Assembly: GCF_000981585.1 (NCBI RefSeq)
Contig: NZ_LN831776.1
Span: 6,121,187 to 6,185,186 of the forward strand
Direction of reading: 5' to 3'
Source of the DNA: Paenibacillus riograndensis SBR5
Lineage (GTDB): Bacteria > Bacillota > Bacilli > Paenibacillales > Paenibacillaceae
DNA length: 64,000 nucleotides
In this document: piece after piece, positions 54,122 through 63,836 of the stretch
How the letters are laid out: each line of letters begins with the position of its first letter
Position numbering within the stretch: position 1 is the first letter of the stretch
Position numbers and translations under genes: made by a program
The notes under the pieces: generated by a model
Told to the model about the DNA's origin: nothing
The model's database searches: none
The model's input: only the letters and a program-made list of their open reading frames with translations

Positions 54122-55549
54122 TTATCCTGTAATCTTCTGAACCATTTCTTTTTTCAATCCGCATTCTTTTAGGGTACATACGTCCTTCAGCATTTCATCA
54201 AAATTGTAGCGGACATCCCGGCAGGCTTTTTGTTTTGCTTCCTTGCTCAGTTGATTTCCATCATCGGACAATGAAGCACATACTCTGCAGTTCCGGAATG
54301 CATAACACTCCTTACAGCTTTCTTCCGTAAGTTGTCCTACATTCAATAATTTTTCTATTTTGTCAAAAAAGAACCCCTCTTCAATATTGCCGATTCTCAT
54401 AATATCCGATGTCTCACTAACCCTCTCACATGGATAAAAGTGGGCATCCGTACTCATAAACAACCGGATTTGTCCCGGTACGCAAGGTCCGGAATGGTGA
54501 TCCTGTTTGGCTAATGGGGCAATATTCCGGTGCGAGTTGCTGATATACTCAAAATGCTCCCGGTAGGCGGCTCTGATTAATTGTGAATTGTTCGCTTTGG
54601 AAACCTTGCCCAATACAAACAACAAATATTTAAATTTGCTGTATTCCCATTCCCCTACAAAATTTTCGCTGAATTGAACGCGGTCATTCCGGTAATTATT
54701 AGATACAAAACTTCCGATCACCGCTGATTCATTGAAAAATTCTTCTTCACTGGCGATGAAATCATCCAGACAATTAAATTGTGCTGTTGGGTCCATAACC
54801 ATAGAAAAGGAGAGATTTTTTTTGATGTCCGGGTACTTTTCCACAATTCTTTTGATGTTATCATATACAGCATTGAAGGTTCCGCAACCGGTTGAGGCAA
54901 ACGTACGGTGCTTATCATGAATTTCTTGAGGCCCATCCATACTGACGGTAATTCTCAAATTGTAGCCCAGCAATCTCTTCACATTAGTTTCATTGAGCAG
55001 GCTGCCGTTTGTGGTCAGACTAAAAGAAACGTTTTTCCCTTCTGCCGCTTTTATCGCGTAGTCCATGCATTGAATAATCAGGTTCATCTCCAGCAGCGGC
55101 TCGCCGCCATAAAAACTGATATCGATGTCCTTGGCATCCTTAGAATGCTCGATCAGAAAATCTATTCCTTTTTGGGCAGTGGCAAAATCCATCCGTTTAT
55201 TGCTATGTACCCGATTTACATAAGACCCGGAATACACACAATAATTGCATCTGAAATTACAATTTTGGGTGACTTGAAGAATGATTTTTTTTAAATTATA
55301 GCCTAAAAGCTCATCAAGCATTTTTCCATTGCTATGCTTTATTTCTTCTACGCGGTTGTTTGACAGATAGCCTTGATCCTTTAATTTTTGGATAACCGGA
55401 TGCTGGCTTGAACGTACCGCGTCAGGATCGTTGATAATTTGATAAGTTTCCTCATCGACATTGATAATTTTATTTTTATTCACATCAAAAAAATAATACT
55501 TATCCATATTTTCGAACGAATAGATCAACGGATTTTCTTTGGTCAACAA
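54122..55549 (-). CDS. Radical SAM/SPASM peptide maturase (CcpM-like)
   Basis: A 475-residue enzyme. Residues 1-75 look like a PqqD-type leader-binding domain (YYFFDVNKNKIINVDEETYQIIND). The radical SAM barrel has the [4Fe-4S] motif Cys97-x3-Cys101-x2-Cys104 (TQNCNFRCNYC), the GGEPLL segment and SMDGPQEIHDKHR. The C-terminal SPASM-type region holds many cysteines (GPCVPGQIRLFMS, FYPCERVS, CKECYAFRNCRVC, and two more pairs) for auxiliary clusters. SPASM maturases commonly make thioether or C-C crosslinks, so a thioether on the Cys-rich precursor is the leading guess. It starts at TTG 55549 behind AAAGGAG. It is separated from the precursor by an attenuating hairpin. Confidence 0.9.
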   Translation of the reverse strand: MLTKENPLIYSFENMDKYYFFDVNKNKIINVDEETYQIINDPDAVRSSQHPVIQKLKDQGYLSNNRVEEIKHSNGKMLDELLGYNLKKIILQVTQNCNFRCNYCVYSGSYVNRVHSNKRMDFATAQKGIDFLIEHSKDAKDIDISFYGGEPLLEMNLIIQCMDYAIKAAEGKNVSFSLTTNGSLLNETNVKRLLGYNLRITVSMDGPQEIHDKHRTFASTGCGTFNAVYDNIKRIVEKYPDIKKNLSFSMVMDPTAQFNCLDDFIASEEEFFNESAVIGSFVSNNYRNDRVQFSENFVGEWEYSKFKYLLFVLGKVSKANNSQLIRAAYREHFEYISNSHRNIAPLAKQDHHSGPCVPGQIRLFMSTDAHFYPCERVSETSDIMRIGNIEEGFFFDKIEKLLNVGQLTEESCKECYAFRNCRVCASLSDDGNQLSKEAKQKACRDVRYNFDEMLKDVCTLKECGLKKEMVQKITG

Positions 55550-55604
55550 TGGACTGTCTCCTTTACCGTTTCGTAGTCATGCTTCTGCTTAAGGAATAAA
55601 AAGA

Positions 55605-55646
55605 CTAGGGCTCTGCTGACAGGTAGCTTTGTCTTTAGAACCCTAG
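55605..55646 (-). terminator. Leaky terminator between precursor and maturase genes
   Basis: On the minus strand CTAGGGTTCT pairs with AGAGCCCTAG and is followed by TCTTTTTATT. Placed right after a precursor gene and before its enzymes, it would make precursor mRNA exceed maturase mRNA, as in many RiPP operons. Confidence 0.75.
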
Positions 55647-55655
55647 CATTTTCGG

Positions 55656-55850
55656 TTAACCTCTCACTTGAGCGGTTGCAGTCGGAGTGTAGTTTTGCGA
55701 TCCGCTATCAGCGCTAGTATTGCTAACATGCAAGAAATCAGGACCCCAGCAGCTGCAAGTGGCGCAATAACATGCACAAGAAAGATGACAATCAGCATAA
55801 GCCTCAACAGTATGCATTTGCGAAAAATTCTTTTTATTTAATTTTCTCAT
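55656..55850 (-). CDS. Cys-rich RiPP precursor peptide (CLI_3235-like)
   Basis: A 64-residue peptide. The leader (1-20) has the family-like pattern RKLNKKNFSQMHTVEAYA. The core has six cysteines at 21, 25, 27, 29, 32 and 34 (DCHLSCACYCATCSCWG), then a Cys-free tail rich in Ser, Thr and Asn. The ATG at 55850 is correct: an ATG four bases earlier stops after six codons, and AGGGAGG is 8 bases upstream. It lies between the exporter and the radical SAM gene and is followed by a leaky terminator. The clostridial CLI_3235 precursors have a similar KKL-K start, T-EAY motif and Cys-rich centre (recalled, not checked). Confidence 0.85.
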   Translation of the reverse strand: MRKLNKKNFSQMHTVEAYADCHLSCACYCATCSCWGPDFLHVSNTSADSGSQNYTPTATAQVRG

Positions 55851-55919
55851 TCATTTCGCCTCCCTTCGTATGTAATAGATTATATAAATTCCAGAGTGAC
55901 AGGCACTCCGAAAAGTATA

Positions 55920-57680
55920 TCAACTAATCAGTTCTCTGCATTCCAGTTCGCTTTCATATAACTTTTTATATGTAAAATTGTTATTCAAGAGATTTCTATG
56001 GCTTCCTTGGCCTACCAGTTTGCCGGCATCAATAACCAGAATTTCATCTGAATCAATAATGCTTGACAGCCTGTGGGCAATCACGACAACGGTATGGTCA
56101 TGAGAAATGGAGCTTATTAATTCCTTGACCAGTTGCTGGGTTTCATTATCCAGTGAAGAGGTTGCTTCATCGAATAAAATAATTTTGGATTTTTTCAACA
56201 TCGCTCTAGCGATGGCTATCCTTTGTTTTTGGCCGCCTGACAGATTCGCGCCATTCTCCTCAATGACTGTTTTATATCCATGCGGAAGACTCATGATGTA
56301 ATCATGAATTTTTATCTGTTTGCAAATGGCTATCATTTCTTCCTCAGTTGCCGCTTGGTTCGCGATGAGCATATTTTCAGCAAATGTTGCATTAAATAAA
56401 TATGGAGTTTGGTGCACTACCGATATATGCTGGCGCAGTGTTTCTTCATTAAAGTGATTAATATCTATTCCATCAATCAGAATGGCTCCTGTATCAGCCT
56501 CATAAAAATGGAGCAGCAGATTAAAAATTGTAGTTTTCCCGCCGCCGCTGCTGCCTACAATTGCAGTTGTATTATTCTTTGCGATGGTAAAGCTCAGGTT
56601 GTCAACAACCTGCAAATCGTCTCCGTAACCGAAGGAAATATTACAAAACTTAATTTCCCCTTCAATGTGCTGCATTGCCATGTCCCCAAACTTTTCTCTT
56701 TTATATCCAAATTCATCCAGCAGGTTGAATATTCTCTCAAGCGAAGTCAGCGCTTTCTGGATGTTGCTGCTGATTTGGGTAATGTTCATTAATGAACCCG
56801 TGAGCTGGCTGGAGTAAGAGGTAAATGCAATAAAGTATTCAATGTTCAGCTGTCCTTTATATATTAGAAACCCTGCTATAGCCATAACACTAAGCTGTGA
56901 GAGAAATGAAGTGAACTGTGATAATGACCGGGCCACAGTACCTATAACATTTATATTTATATTTTTTTCTCTAAGCAGGCTGGCCAGATTTAGAAATTGA
57001 TTAATTTTTATCTTCTTGATGCCCAAACTCTTTATTTCTCTGATCCCGGTTATGGACTGTTGGAGATTACTGAAATAGTTGTCATTTAACTTAGCCAGCT
57101 CTTCACTTCTCCTTCTTATTTTTTTGCCGGAGAAGGTGAAAATAAAAAATGTAACCGGAAAGCTAATTAGAATCACCAAAGATAGTGGAACACTAATCTG
57201 AAAAACAACAATACATATGATGACCACCCGAAGAATGTCGATTGCAGTATTAATCAATTGGTTGGTGAGGATGCTGGCAACAGTCGCAGTGTCTCCCTGC
57301 AAACGGGATATAAATTCGCCCACCTTCATTTGGTCATAAGCCTTTACAGGAAGTTCAATGATCTTTTGAAACATATCTCTTTTCAAGTCATAAATAATAT
57401 TTTCGCTTAATGAGGAAAATAAATAGGATTGAAAGAAACTTAAAATGGTTACAAAAAGTTCTGTTATAAACAGATAGATTAACATTACACTGAGCTTTGC
57501 AAATTCCTTAGAGAACAATAACGCGATGACCTTACCTAATATCAATGGCTCAATAATTTGCAGAATCAGACAAAACACAATACAAAAAAAAGTAGTAATT
57601 ATACGCAATTTGTAAGGAAAGAGATACATCAAACATCTTTTCAGCAAACCAATATCCTTTGTATTAACTATGGATTTCAT
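55920..57680 (-). CDS. ABC-type peptide exporter (fused permease-ATPase)
   Basis: A 586-residue half-transporter that acts as a homodimer. Six membrane helices (about 18-305) precede the ATPase: Walker A VGSSGGGKTT near 375, Q-loop VHQTPYLF, signature ANLSGGQKQRIAIARAM, Walker B KIILFDEATSSLDNE and H-loop VVIAHRLS. No N-terminal C39 peptidase is present. It is the first gene of the RiPP operon, with its promoter at 57789-57817 and a site (AGAGGT) before the ATG. Export of the mature peptide is inferred from context. Codon use is clearly AT-rich compared with the flanking core genes. Confidence 0.88.
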   Translation of the reverse strand: MKSIVNTKDIGLLKRCLMYLFPYKLRIITTFFCIVFCLILQIIEPLILGKVIALLFSKEFAKLSVMLIYLFITELFVTILSFFQSYLFSSLSENIIYDLKRDMFQKIIELPVKAYDQMKVGEFISRLQGDTATVASILTNQLINTAIDILRVVIICIVVFQISVPLSLVILISFPVTFFIFTFSGKKIRRRSEELAKLNDNYFSNLQQSITGIREIKSLGIKKIKINQFLNLASLLREKNININVIGTVARSLSQFTSFLSQLSVMAIAGFLIYKGQLNIEYFIAFTSYSSQLTGSLMNITQISSNIQKALTSLERIFNLLDEFGYKREKFGDMAMQHIEGEIKFCNISFGYGDDLQVVDNLSFTIAKNNTTAIVGSSGGGKTTIFNLLLHFYEADTGAILIDGIDINHFNEETLRQHISVVHQTPYLFNATFAENMLIANQAATEEEMIAICKQIKIHDYIMSLPHGYKTVIEENGANLSGGQKQRIAIARAMLKKSKIILFDEATSSLDNETQQLVKELISSISHDHTVVVIAHRLSSIIDSDEILVIDAGKLVGQGSHRNLLNNNFTYKKLYESELECRELIS

Positions 57681-58060
57681 AAGCCATACCTCTGATGGTA
57701 ATATTTAATCAATAAATTAGTTATTTCATGTTTTTACACTTTATAATAACTTTCACTTGCAAAGCCAATTCTACATCTTTCGATATAAATTGTAAACATA
57801 TTTTTACTATATTTCAATTTTTAGTATATTTATTTATGGAAACTAAACTATAATTGTTGAACATTTAAATTTATTCCTCTTTTATCCAATTAATCAATAT
57901 ACTACTGTGTTTTTGCTTTTGCAAATATGTAAAATACTGGATTTGCAAAAGCGGAAAATTTCTTTATCCCACGGGTTCGGACTTCAGGAAATTGCACAAA
58001 ACCCGCTATTTTTTCGTAGAAAAATAGGCCACCCGAAGTTTACGGCTGACCTATTACTAC
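57681..58060. other. AT-rich intergenic region upstream of the RiPP operon
   Basis: About 380 bases, extremely AT-rich from 57700 to 57950. Apart from the promoter below I see only a hairpin-forming block near 58012-58060 (CGTAG ... AATAGG with CCTATT ... CTACG). A small plus-strand frame at 57907-58155 runs through a terminator and into yajC antisense, so I reject it. Confidence 0.5.
57789..57817 (-). promoter_or_regulatory. Promoter of the RiPP operon
   Basis: TTGAAA (57817-57812), 17 bases, TACAAT (57794-57789) on the minus strand, about 110 bases before the exporter start. It is a good vegetative-type promoter; no operator is evident. Confidence 0.6.
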
Positions 58061-58100
58061 GAAAAAAGCGCTGTCTCTCTTGTGAGAAACGGCGCTTTTT
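58061..58100 (-). terminator. Terminator after yajC
   Basis: AAAAAGCGCCGT pairs with the following GCGCTTTTTTC across an inner CTC/GAG stem, 22 bases past the yajC stop, with T runs on both strands. It is the boundary between the core operon and the RiPP island. Confidence 0.75.
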
Positions 58101-58121
58101 ATGTAAGGCTGTACTAAATAG

Positions 58122-58436
58122 CTACTCTTTATCTTCTACATCCACAACCGAATGACTGATGGAACCCCGGTCAAAGGTCAGTTTGGTCACATCGTTTACC
58201 CGCAGGACTACGATGTCATCGGAAATTTCCATAATCGTCCCGTGAAGGCCTCCAATGGTCACTACCTTATCGCCCTTTTTCAGAGCTTTCAGCATAGCGT
58301 TGCGAGTCTTGGTCTTCTTCTGCTGCGGACGGATGAGCAGGAAGTAAAACACCACAAACATCAGCACAAAAGGACCTACAAGACCCAGGATGCTTCCGCC
58401 GCTCCCTGCTGTTGCTGCATATTGAAACTGTAACAT
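58122..58436 (-). CDS. yajC: Preprotein translocase subunit YajC
   Basis: A small Sec accessory membrane protein of 104 residues: one membrane helix (VGPFVLMFVVFYFLLIRPQ), the LIRPQQKK family motif, then a beta-rich cytoplasmic domain (LKKGDKVVTIGGLHGTIMEISDDIVVLRV). I start at ATG 58436, preceded by GGGGGGAG. It ends the ruvAB-queA-tgt-yajC block, as in B. subtilis (yrbF). Confidence 0.95.
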   Translation of the reverse strand: MLQFQYAATAGSGGSILGLVGPFVLMFVVFYFLLIRPQQKKTKTRNAMLKALKKGDKVVTIGGLHGTIMEISDDIVVLRVNDVTKLTFDRGSISHSVVDVEDKE

Positions 58437-58480
58437 AATTCTCCCCCCTTTCAAAAGACAATGAAACACTTGCCCATTAC

Positions 58481-59638
<1,158 letters not shown>

Positions 59639-60667
59639 TTAATAGATAAACATTGCATCGCCGAAGCTGAAAAAGCGGTAACGCTGCTGAATCGCAGCTT
59701 CATAGGCGGCAAGTATATTCTCCCGTCCGGCCAAAGCGCTCACCAGCATCACCAGTGTAGACTTGGGCAGATGAAAATTGGTAATCAGTGCGTTTACAAC
59801 GGTAAATGTATAGCCCGGGTAAATAAAAATATCCGTCCAGCCGCTGCATTCTTGAATCGGACCGCCTCCGGCCTGTCTGCCGGCCGTTTCCAGTGTCCGG
59901 CAGGACGTTGTGCCCACGGCTATGATCCGTCCGCCCCGGGCTCTGGCAGCATTGAGCATATCCGCTGTCTCCTGGGACAAGACGAAATACTCGGCATGCA
60001 TCACATGCTCTTCCACCTTCTCTACTGACATAGGACGGAAGGTGCCTAGTCCGACATGAAGCGTAATATAGGCAATCGTTACACCTTTTGCCTTGATCTG
60101 CTCCAGCAGCTCCCGGGTGAAATGCAGGCCTGCGGTCGGCGCGGCCGCCGAGCCTTCATGCTTGGCATACACCGTCTGGTAACGCTCGCGGTCATCCAGC
60201 GTCTCCTTGATATACGGCGGAAGCGGCATGCTTCCCAATCTGTCCAGAATTTCCTGGAATATTCCTGTATAGATGAAGCGGAGCGTCCGCCCGCCCATGT
60301 CAGCCTCGTCTTCAATCACTGCCTTGAGCTCCTCGCTGAAGATAATCACAGCTCCGGTCTTCAGCTTCTTGCCGGGCTTCACCAGCGCTTCCCAGCGGTC
60401 TTCGCCCAGACTCTTCAGCAGCAGGACCTCCGCTTTCGCACCGGTGTCTTCCTTGACGCCGAAGAGCCGGGCGGGAATCACCCGTGTATCATTCAGAACC
60501 AGCGTATCACCAGGCCGAAATTGCTCCAGTATATCCGTAAAATGCCGGTGCTCCAGTTGGCCATTCTCCTTGTTCACGAGCAGCAGCCGCGATGCACTGC
60601 GGTCGGACAGCGGAGTCTGGGCGATGAGCTCCTCCGGCAAATGGAAGTCATAATCATCTACATTCAT
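59639..60667 (-). CDS. queA: S-adenosylmethionine:tRNA ribosyltransferase-isomerase QueA
   Basis: It transfers and isomerises the ribosyl group of SAM onto preQ1-tRNA to give epoxyqueuosine. It has 342 residues, normal length. Conserved stretches are the N-terminal [72 protein letters not shown] and the C-terminal [16 protein letters not shown]. It begins 9 bases after the SpoIID-domain gene and is followed by tgt. Confidence 0.97.
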   Translation of the reverse strand: MNVDDYDFHLPEELIAQTPLSDRSASRLLLVNKENGQLEHRHFTDILEQFRPGDTLVLNDTRVIPARLFGVKEDTGAKAEVLLLKSLGEDRWEALVKPGKKLKTGAVIIFSEELKAVIEDEADMGGRTLRFIYTGIFQEILDRLGSMPLPPYIKETLDDRERYQTVYAKHEGSAAAPTAGLHFTRELLEQIKAKGVTIAYITLHVGLGTFRPMSVEKVEEHVMHAEYFVLSQETADMLNAARARGGRIIAVGTTSCRTLETAGRQAGGGPIQECSGWTDIFIYPGYTFTVVNALITNFHLPKSTLVMLVSALAGRENILAAYEAAIQQRYRFFSFGDAMFIY

Positions 60668-60676
60668 GGTCAGTCT

Positions 60677-62758
60677 TCATTCCTTATTTATAGTAACGTT
60701 ATTAAAGTAGTGTTGCAATATTCGCTTGTAATCATACCCTTTGTCGGCCATGCCCTTCACGCCCCATTGGGACATGCCAAGCCCGTGGCCGTTGCCCCAG
60801 CCTATAAAATAGAATCCGGAGCTGGCCGTGACTACTCTGGACGAAGCATCTGCACCCATAACTACGGTACCGCTGCCGCCCGCTGTCCCTTTGCCGGAAG
60901 CAGAGAGTATTCCAGCGCTCTGGGAGCTGTTAACCGCTGCCGTAGAGCCGTTAGCGCCTAATACAGTATAACTGCCGGCAGGTACAATATCAAACAAAGT
61001 ACTCGGTAATCCGCCGAACGCCGAACGGAACAGATCGGGATATTTCACCTGCAGAATCTCCCCGTTGGCTTTTACTTGCGTGACTCTGCCCGAAGGCCCG
61101 CGCTGCGAAACCTGCAGACTGCTGATGGAAGAGGGCAATGAATTGCTGACCTTGCCTGACAGGCTTTTGAGCAGCTCCGCTGAAGTGTAAGGCCCTTTAA
61201 CCCAGCTGTAGCTTCCGTTCTCATAGAACTGATCCAGAACTACGGCATTTTCGCCGGGGTTCAGCTTGCCAAGCGGACTTGCACTGCTCTCAACGACAGG
61301 CAGCGGGCGGATGTTCACATCTTTGGTGCTCGCAGTAGCTATAGCCAGGCCAGCCGCAGTTTTGCCGCCGGTCAATTGGATATTGTCCTCCCGGGCATAA
61401 CCCGAGACGCCGCTGTCCAGCAGCAAGTAATACCATTTCTTCGATGCCGCTGCAGCGGAGTCTTCAGCACTGGCAACACTGACAAAGGTGGCACCGCCGT
61501 TGCCCCATACCTCCGAAGGGTCGGCGGTCACACCGCCGCTGTTGGAGGAGAACACTGCCTCCACGATCTTGCCGCCGCTCATCAGCACCTCGCCGGCGGT
61601 AGCATCTACTGCTTTTGTAATTGTAGGTGCTTCAGCTCCAATACCGTAGTACACCTGGCTGAGTGTGGTATCCACCACATTCGCCACATCAAAACGGTTG
61701 CCCTGCGACAGCGCATAGCTCCGCGCCGCTACAGCCTGGGCCTTAAGCGCTTCTTCGGGCCAGCCTGAAGAAACCTCTCCGCCGACAACCGCATATAAGT
61801 ACTGCTCCAGCGGAACTTCGTTAATGACAGCCAGTGATCCTGAGAGTGCGCTGAGCTCCAGATTGCCGCGGTAAACGCGCTTGGAACGTTCAGCTAGTTG
61901 AATCCCGGCGGAATTGCCGGAGACTATGAATTTGGCTCCTGTACCAGACACCTGGTAATGAAACGCCTGGCTCTCGCTGCTCCAGTCCAGTCCCGCATCT
62001 GTACGGATCATCATCCCCGGTGTCGCAGCCGCTCCGGCGGATACGGCAAGCTGCGGAAGCGCAGCCGTAACTGCAGTCCGCAGCGCGGCAAGATCGCTGT
62101 CGTTTGCCGCTTCGCCGACCCATACTTCCACTTGAGCGCTGCCGTCTGATCCGCTTACCAGCGTCTTCCAGGCATCAAAACCAGCCGCTGTAATCGTGCC
62201 GGCCACAGCATCCGCTTCCTCCTGGGTAGCAAAGGAGCCTGCGGACAGATGTTTGCTTCCAACCAGGGCCGGAGCCTGTCCCTCGGCAAGGGTCAAGCCT
62301 GCTTTGCTTACCCGGTTCAGCCCTTCCTTCGCCGCACTTTCGCTGGTGTAAGGACCCGTGTACAGCTGATAGACCGTCGCGCCATTCCGCGAAGCTACAA
62401 ACAGCATCGGCTTATCGGAGGTCGATTGAAGCTTTTTGGCGGCTTCTGCGGCCGCCTGCCATGTAGGGCTGTCCATCACCTTAACCTTGTATCCGTCGAG
62501 GCTGACGCGGATTTTGTTATTTGCCGGAATGGGCAGCAGCTGGGCACTGCCGGACATCAGGCTGAAGCCCGTCGTCGAACTCAGCGTCACGAAAGGGACG
62601 GTAGATTTATATTTGCTGCCAATATCGGCAAACAGCGCAACCCGGATGGTTGCGTTCGGATCGGCATGGCTGTCGGCGGCAGGAAGCAGCAGGCCGCCTG
62701 CCATCAGGGCGCCTGCAAGCAGGCTCATTCCTGTCTTTTTCCACCTGGCAAGATTCAT
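60677..62758 (-). CDS. SpoIID/LytB-domain secreted protein with SPOR-like repeats
   Basis: A 693-residue secreted protein. The signal peptide is 1-32 (WKKTGMSLLAGALMAGGLLLPAADSHA). Residues about 80-230 contain two SPOR-like peptidoglycan-binding repeats (YQLYTGPYTSESAAKEGLNRV and GSFATQEEADAVAGTITAAGF). The SpoIID domain starts near 315 (PLEQYLYAVVGGEVSSGWPEEALKAQAVAARSYAL), includes VFSSNSGGVTADPSEVWG, and ends WGNGHGLGMSQWGVKGMADKGYDYKRILQHYF. SpoIID proteins are lytic transglycosylases acting on denuded glycan during engulfment; the GGEVSSGWPEEALKAQ glutamates fit. It lies between ruvB and queA in one direction, likely in their operon. Confidence 0.9.
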   Translation of the reverse strand: MNLARWKKTGMSLLAGALMAGGLLLPAADSHADPNATIRVALFADIGSKYKSTVPFVTLSSTTGFSLMSGSAQLLPIPANNKIRVSLDGYKVKVMDSPTWQAAAEAAKKLQSTSDKPMLFVASRNGATVYQLYTGPYTSESAAKEGLNRVSKAGLTLAEGQAPALVGSKHLSAGSFATQEEADAVAGTITAAGFDAWKTLVSGSDGSAQVEVWVGEAANDSDLAALRTAVTAALPQLAVSAGAAATPGMMIRTDAGLDWSSESQAFHYQVSGTGAKFIVSGNSAGIQLAERSKRVYRGNLELSALSGSLAVINEVPLEQYLYAVVGGEVSSGWPEEALKAQAVAARSYALSQGNRFDVANVVDTTLSQVYYGIGAEAPTITKAVDATAGEVLMSGGKIVEAVFSSNSGGVTADPSEVWGNGGATFVSVASAEDSAAAASKKWYYLLLDSGVSGYAREDNIQLTGGKTAAGLAIATASTKDVNIRPLPVVESSASPLGKLNPGENAVVLDQFYENGSYSWVKGPYTSAELLKSLSGKVSNSLPSSISSLQVSQRGPSGRVTQVKANGEILQVKYPDLFRSAFGGLPSTLFDIVPAGSYTVLGANGSTAAVNSSQSAGILSASGKGTAGGSGTVVMGADASSRVVTASSGFYFIGWGNGHGLGMSQWGVKGMADKGYDYKRILQHYFNNVTINKE

Positions 62759-62800
62759 CTTGATGCCTCCTATTTAATAGAGATGATAGCAAAAAAAGAT

Positions 62801-63808
62801 TTATTGCGGCTGCGGAGGAAGCGGAAGGCCCAGATGCTGATAAGCGGCAGGAGTCACAACTCTCCCCCGGGGCGTCCGCTGCAGAAATCCAATCTGCAGC
62901 AAATAAGGCTCATATACATCCTCAATGGTCTGGCTCTCTTCTCCGATTGTCGCAGCTATGGTATCCAGTCCGACAGGTCCGCCGCGGAAGGAACTGATCA
63001 TGGAATGAAGCATCTTGTGGTCGATGCTGTCCAGCCCGCGCGGGTCCACCTGCAGCATCTTCAGCGATTCTCCGGCAATCTCCGGCGTAATGATTCCGTC
63101 GCCGCGCACCTGTGCGAAATCGCGAACCCGCTTCAGCAGGCGGTTGGCAATCCGCGGAGTCCCCCGGGACCGCAGGGCGATCTCTTCGGCAGCATCGCCC
63201 AGAATCTCAATGCCGAGCAGTTCGGCATTGCGGGACACGATGAAGCTCAGCTCGTCGATCGTATAATACTCCAGCCGGCTGACCACTCCGAAGCGGTCGC
63301 GCAGCGGCGCAGACAACAGCCCGGCTCGGGTAGTGGCGCCGATTAGCGTAAAGGGCGGCAGGTCCAGGCGCACCGAGCGGGCGCTCGGCCCCTTGCCGAT
63401 CATAATATCCAGCGCGAAATCCTCCATCGCCGGATACATCACCTCTTCCACCGTCCGGTGCAGCCGGTGAATCTCGTCAATGAACAGCACATCGCCCTGC
63501 TGGAGATTGGTCAGCAGCGCGGCCAGATCGCCGGGCCGCTCAATGGCAGGCCCGGATGTTGTCCTGAGGTTCACACCAAGCTCATTGGCGATAATATTCG
63601 CGAGTGTCGTTTTGCCGAGACCGGGAGGCCCGTACAGCAGCACATGGTCCAGCGCTTCACTGCGCATTTTGGCAGCTTCTATATATATTTTCAGATTCTC
63701 TTTGACCTGGTTCTGTCCGATATACTCTCCCAGATAGCGGGGGCGCAGGCTTAATTCTACAGCCTGCTCGTCCATCATCAGGTTTGCCGATATAATCCGG
63801 TCATCCAT
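62801..63808 (-). CDS. ruvB: Holliday junction branch-migration helicase RuvB
   Basis: The AAA+ motor of the RuvAB complex, moving Holliday junctions. It has 335 residues. Walker A is GPPGLGKTT at 60-68, Walker [12 protein letters not shown] near 105, sensor 1 [20 protein letters not shown], arginine finger in the same segment, and the C-terminal winged helix ([40 protein letters not shown]). It follows ruvA by 28 bases. Confidence 0.98.
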   Translation of the reverse strand: MDDRIISANLMMDEQAVELSLRPRYLGEYIGQNQVKENLKIYIEAAKMRSEALDHVLLYGPPGLGKTTLANIIANELGVNLRTTSGPAIERPGDLAALLTNLQQGDVLFIDEIHRLHRTVEEVMYPAMEDFALDIMIGKGPSARSVRLDLPPFTLIGATTRAGLLSAPLRDRFGVVSRLEYYTIDELSFIVSRNAELLGIEILGDAAEEIALRSRGTPRIANRLLKRVRDFAQVRGDGIITPEIAGESLKMLQVDPRGLDSIDHKMLHSMISSFRGGPVGLDTIAATIGEESQTIEDVYEPYLLQIGFLQRTPRGRVVTPAAYQHLGLPLPPQPQ

Positions 63809-63836
63809 TATCCATCACTCCGTTCTGTCAAGCAGC

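Noticed and set aside
57907..58155. 82-codon plus-strand frame upstream of yajC
   Set aside because: It reads through the yajC terminator and into its antisense, with no recognisable sequence.
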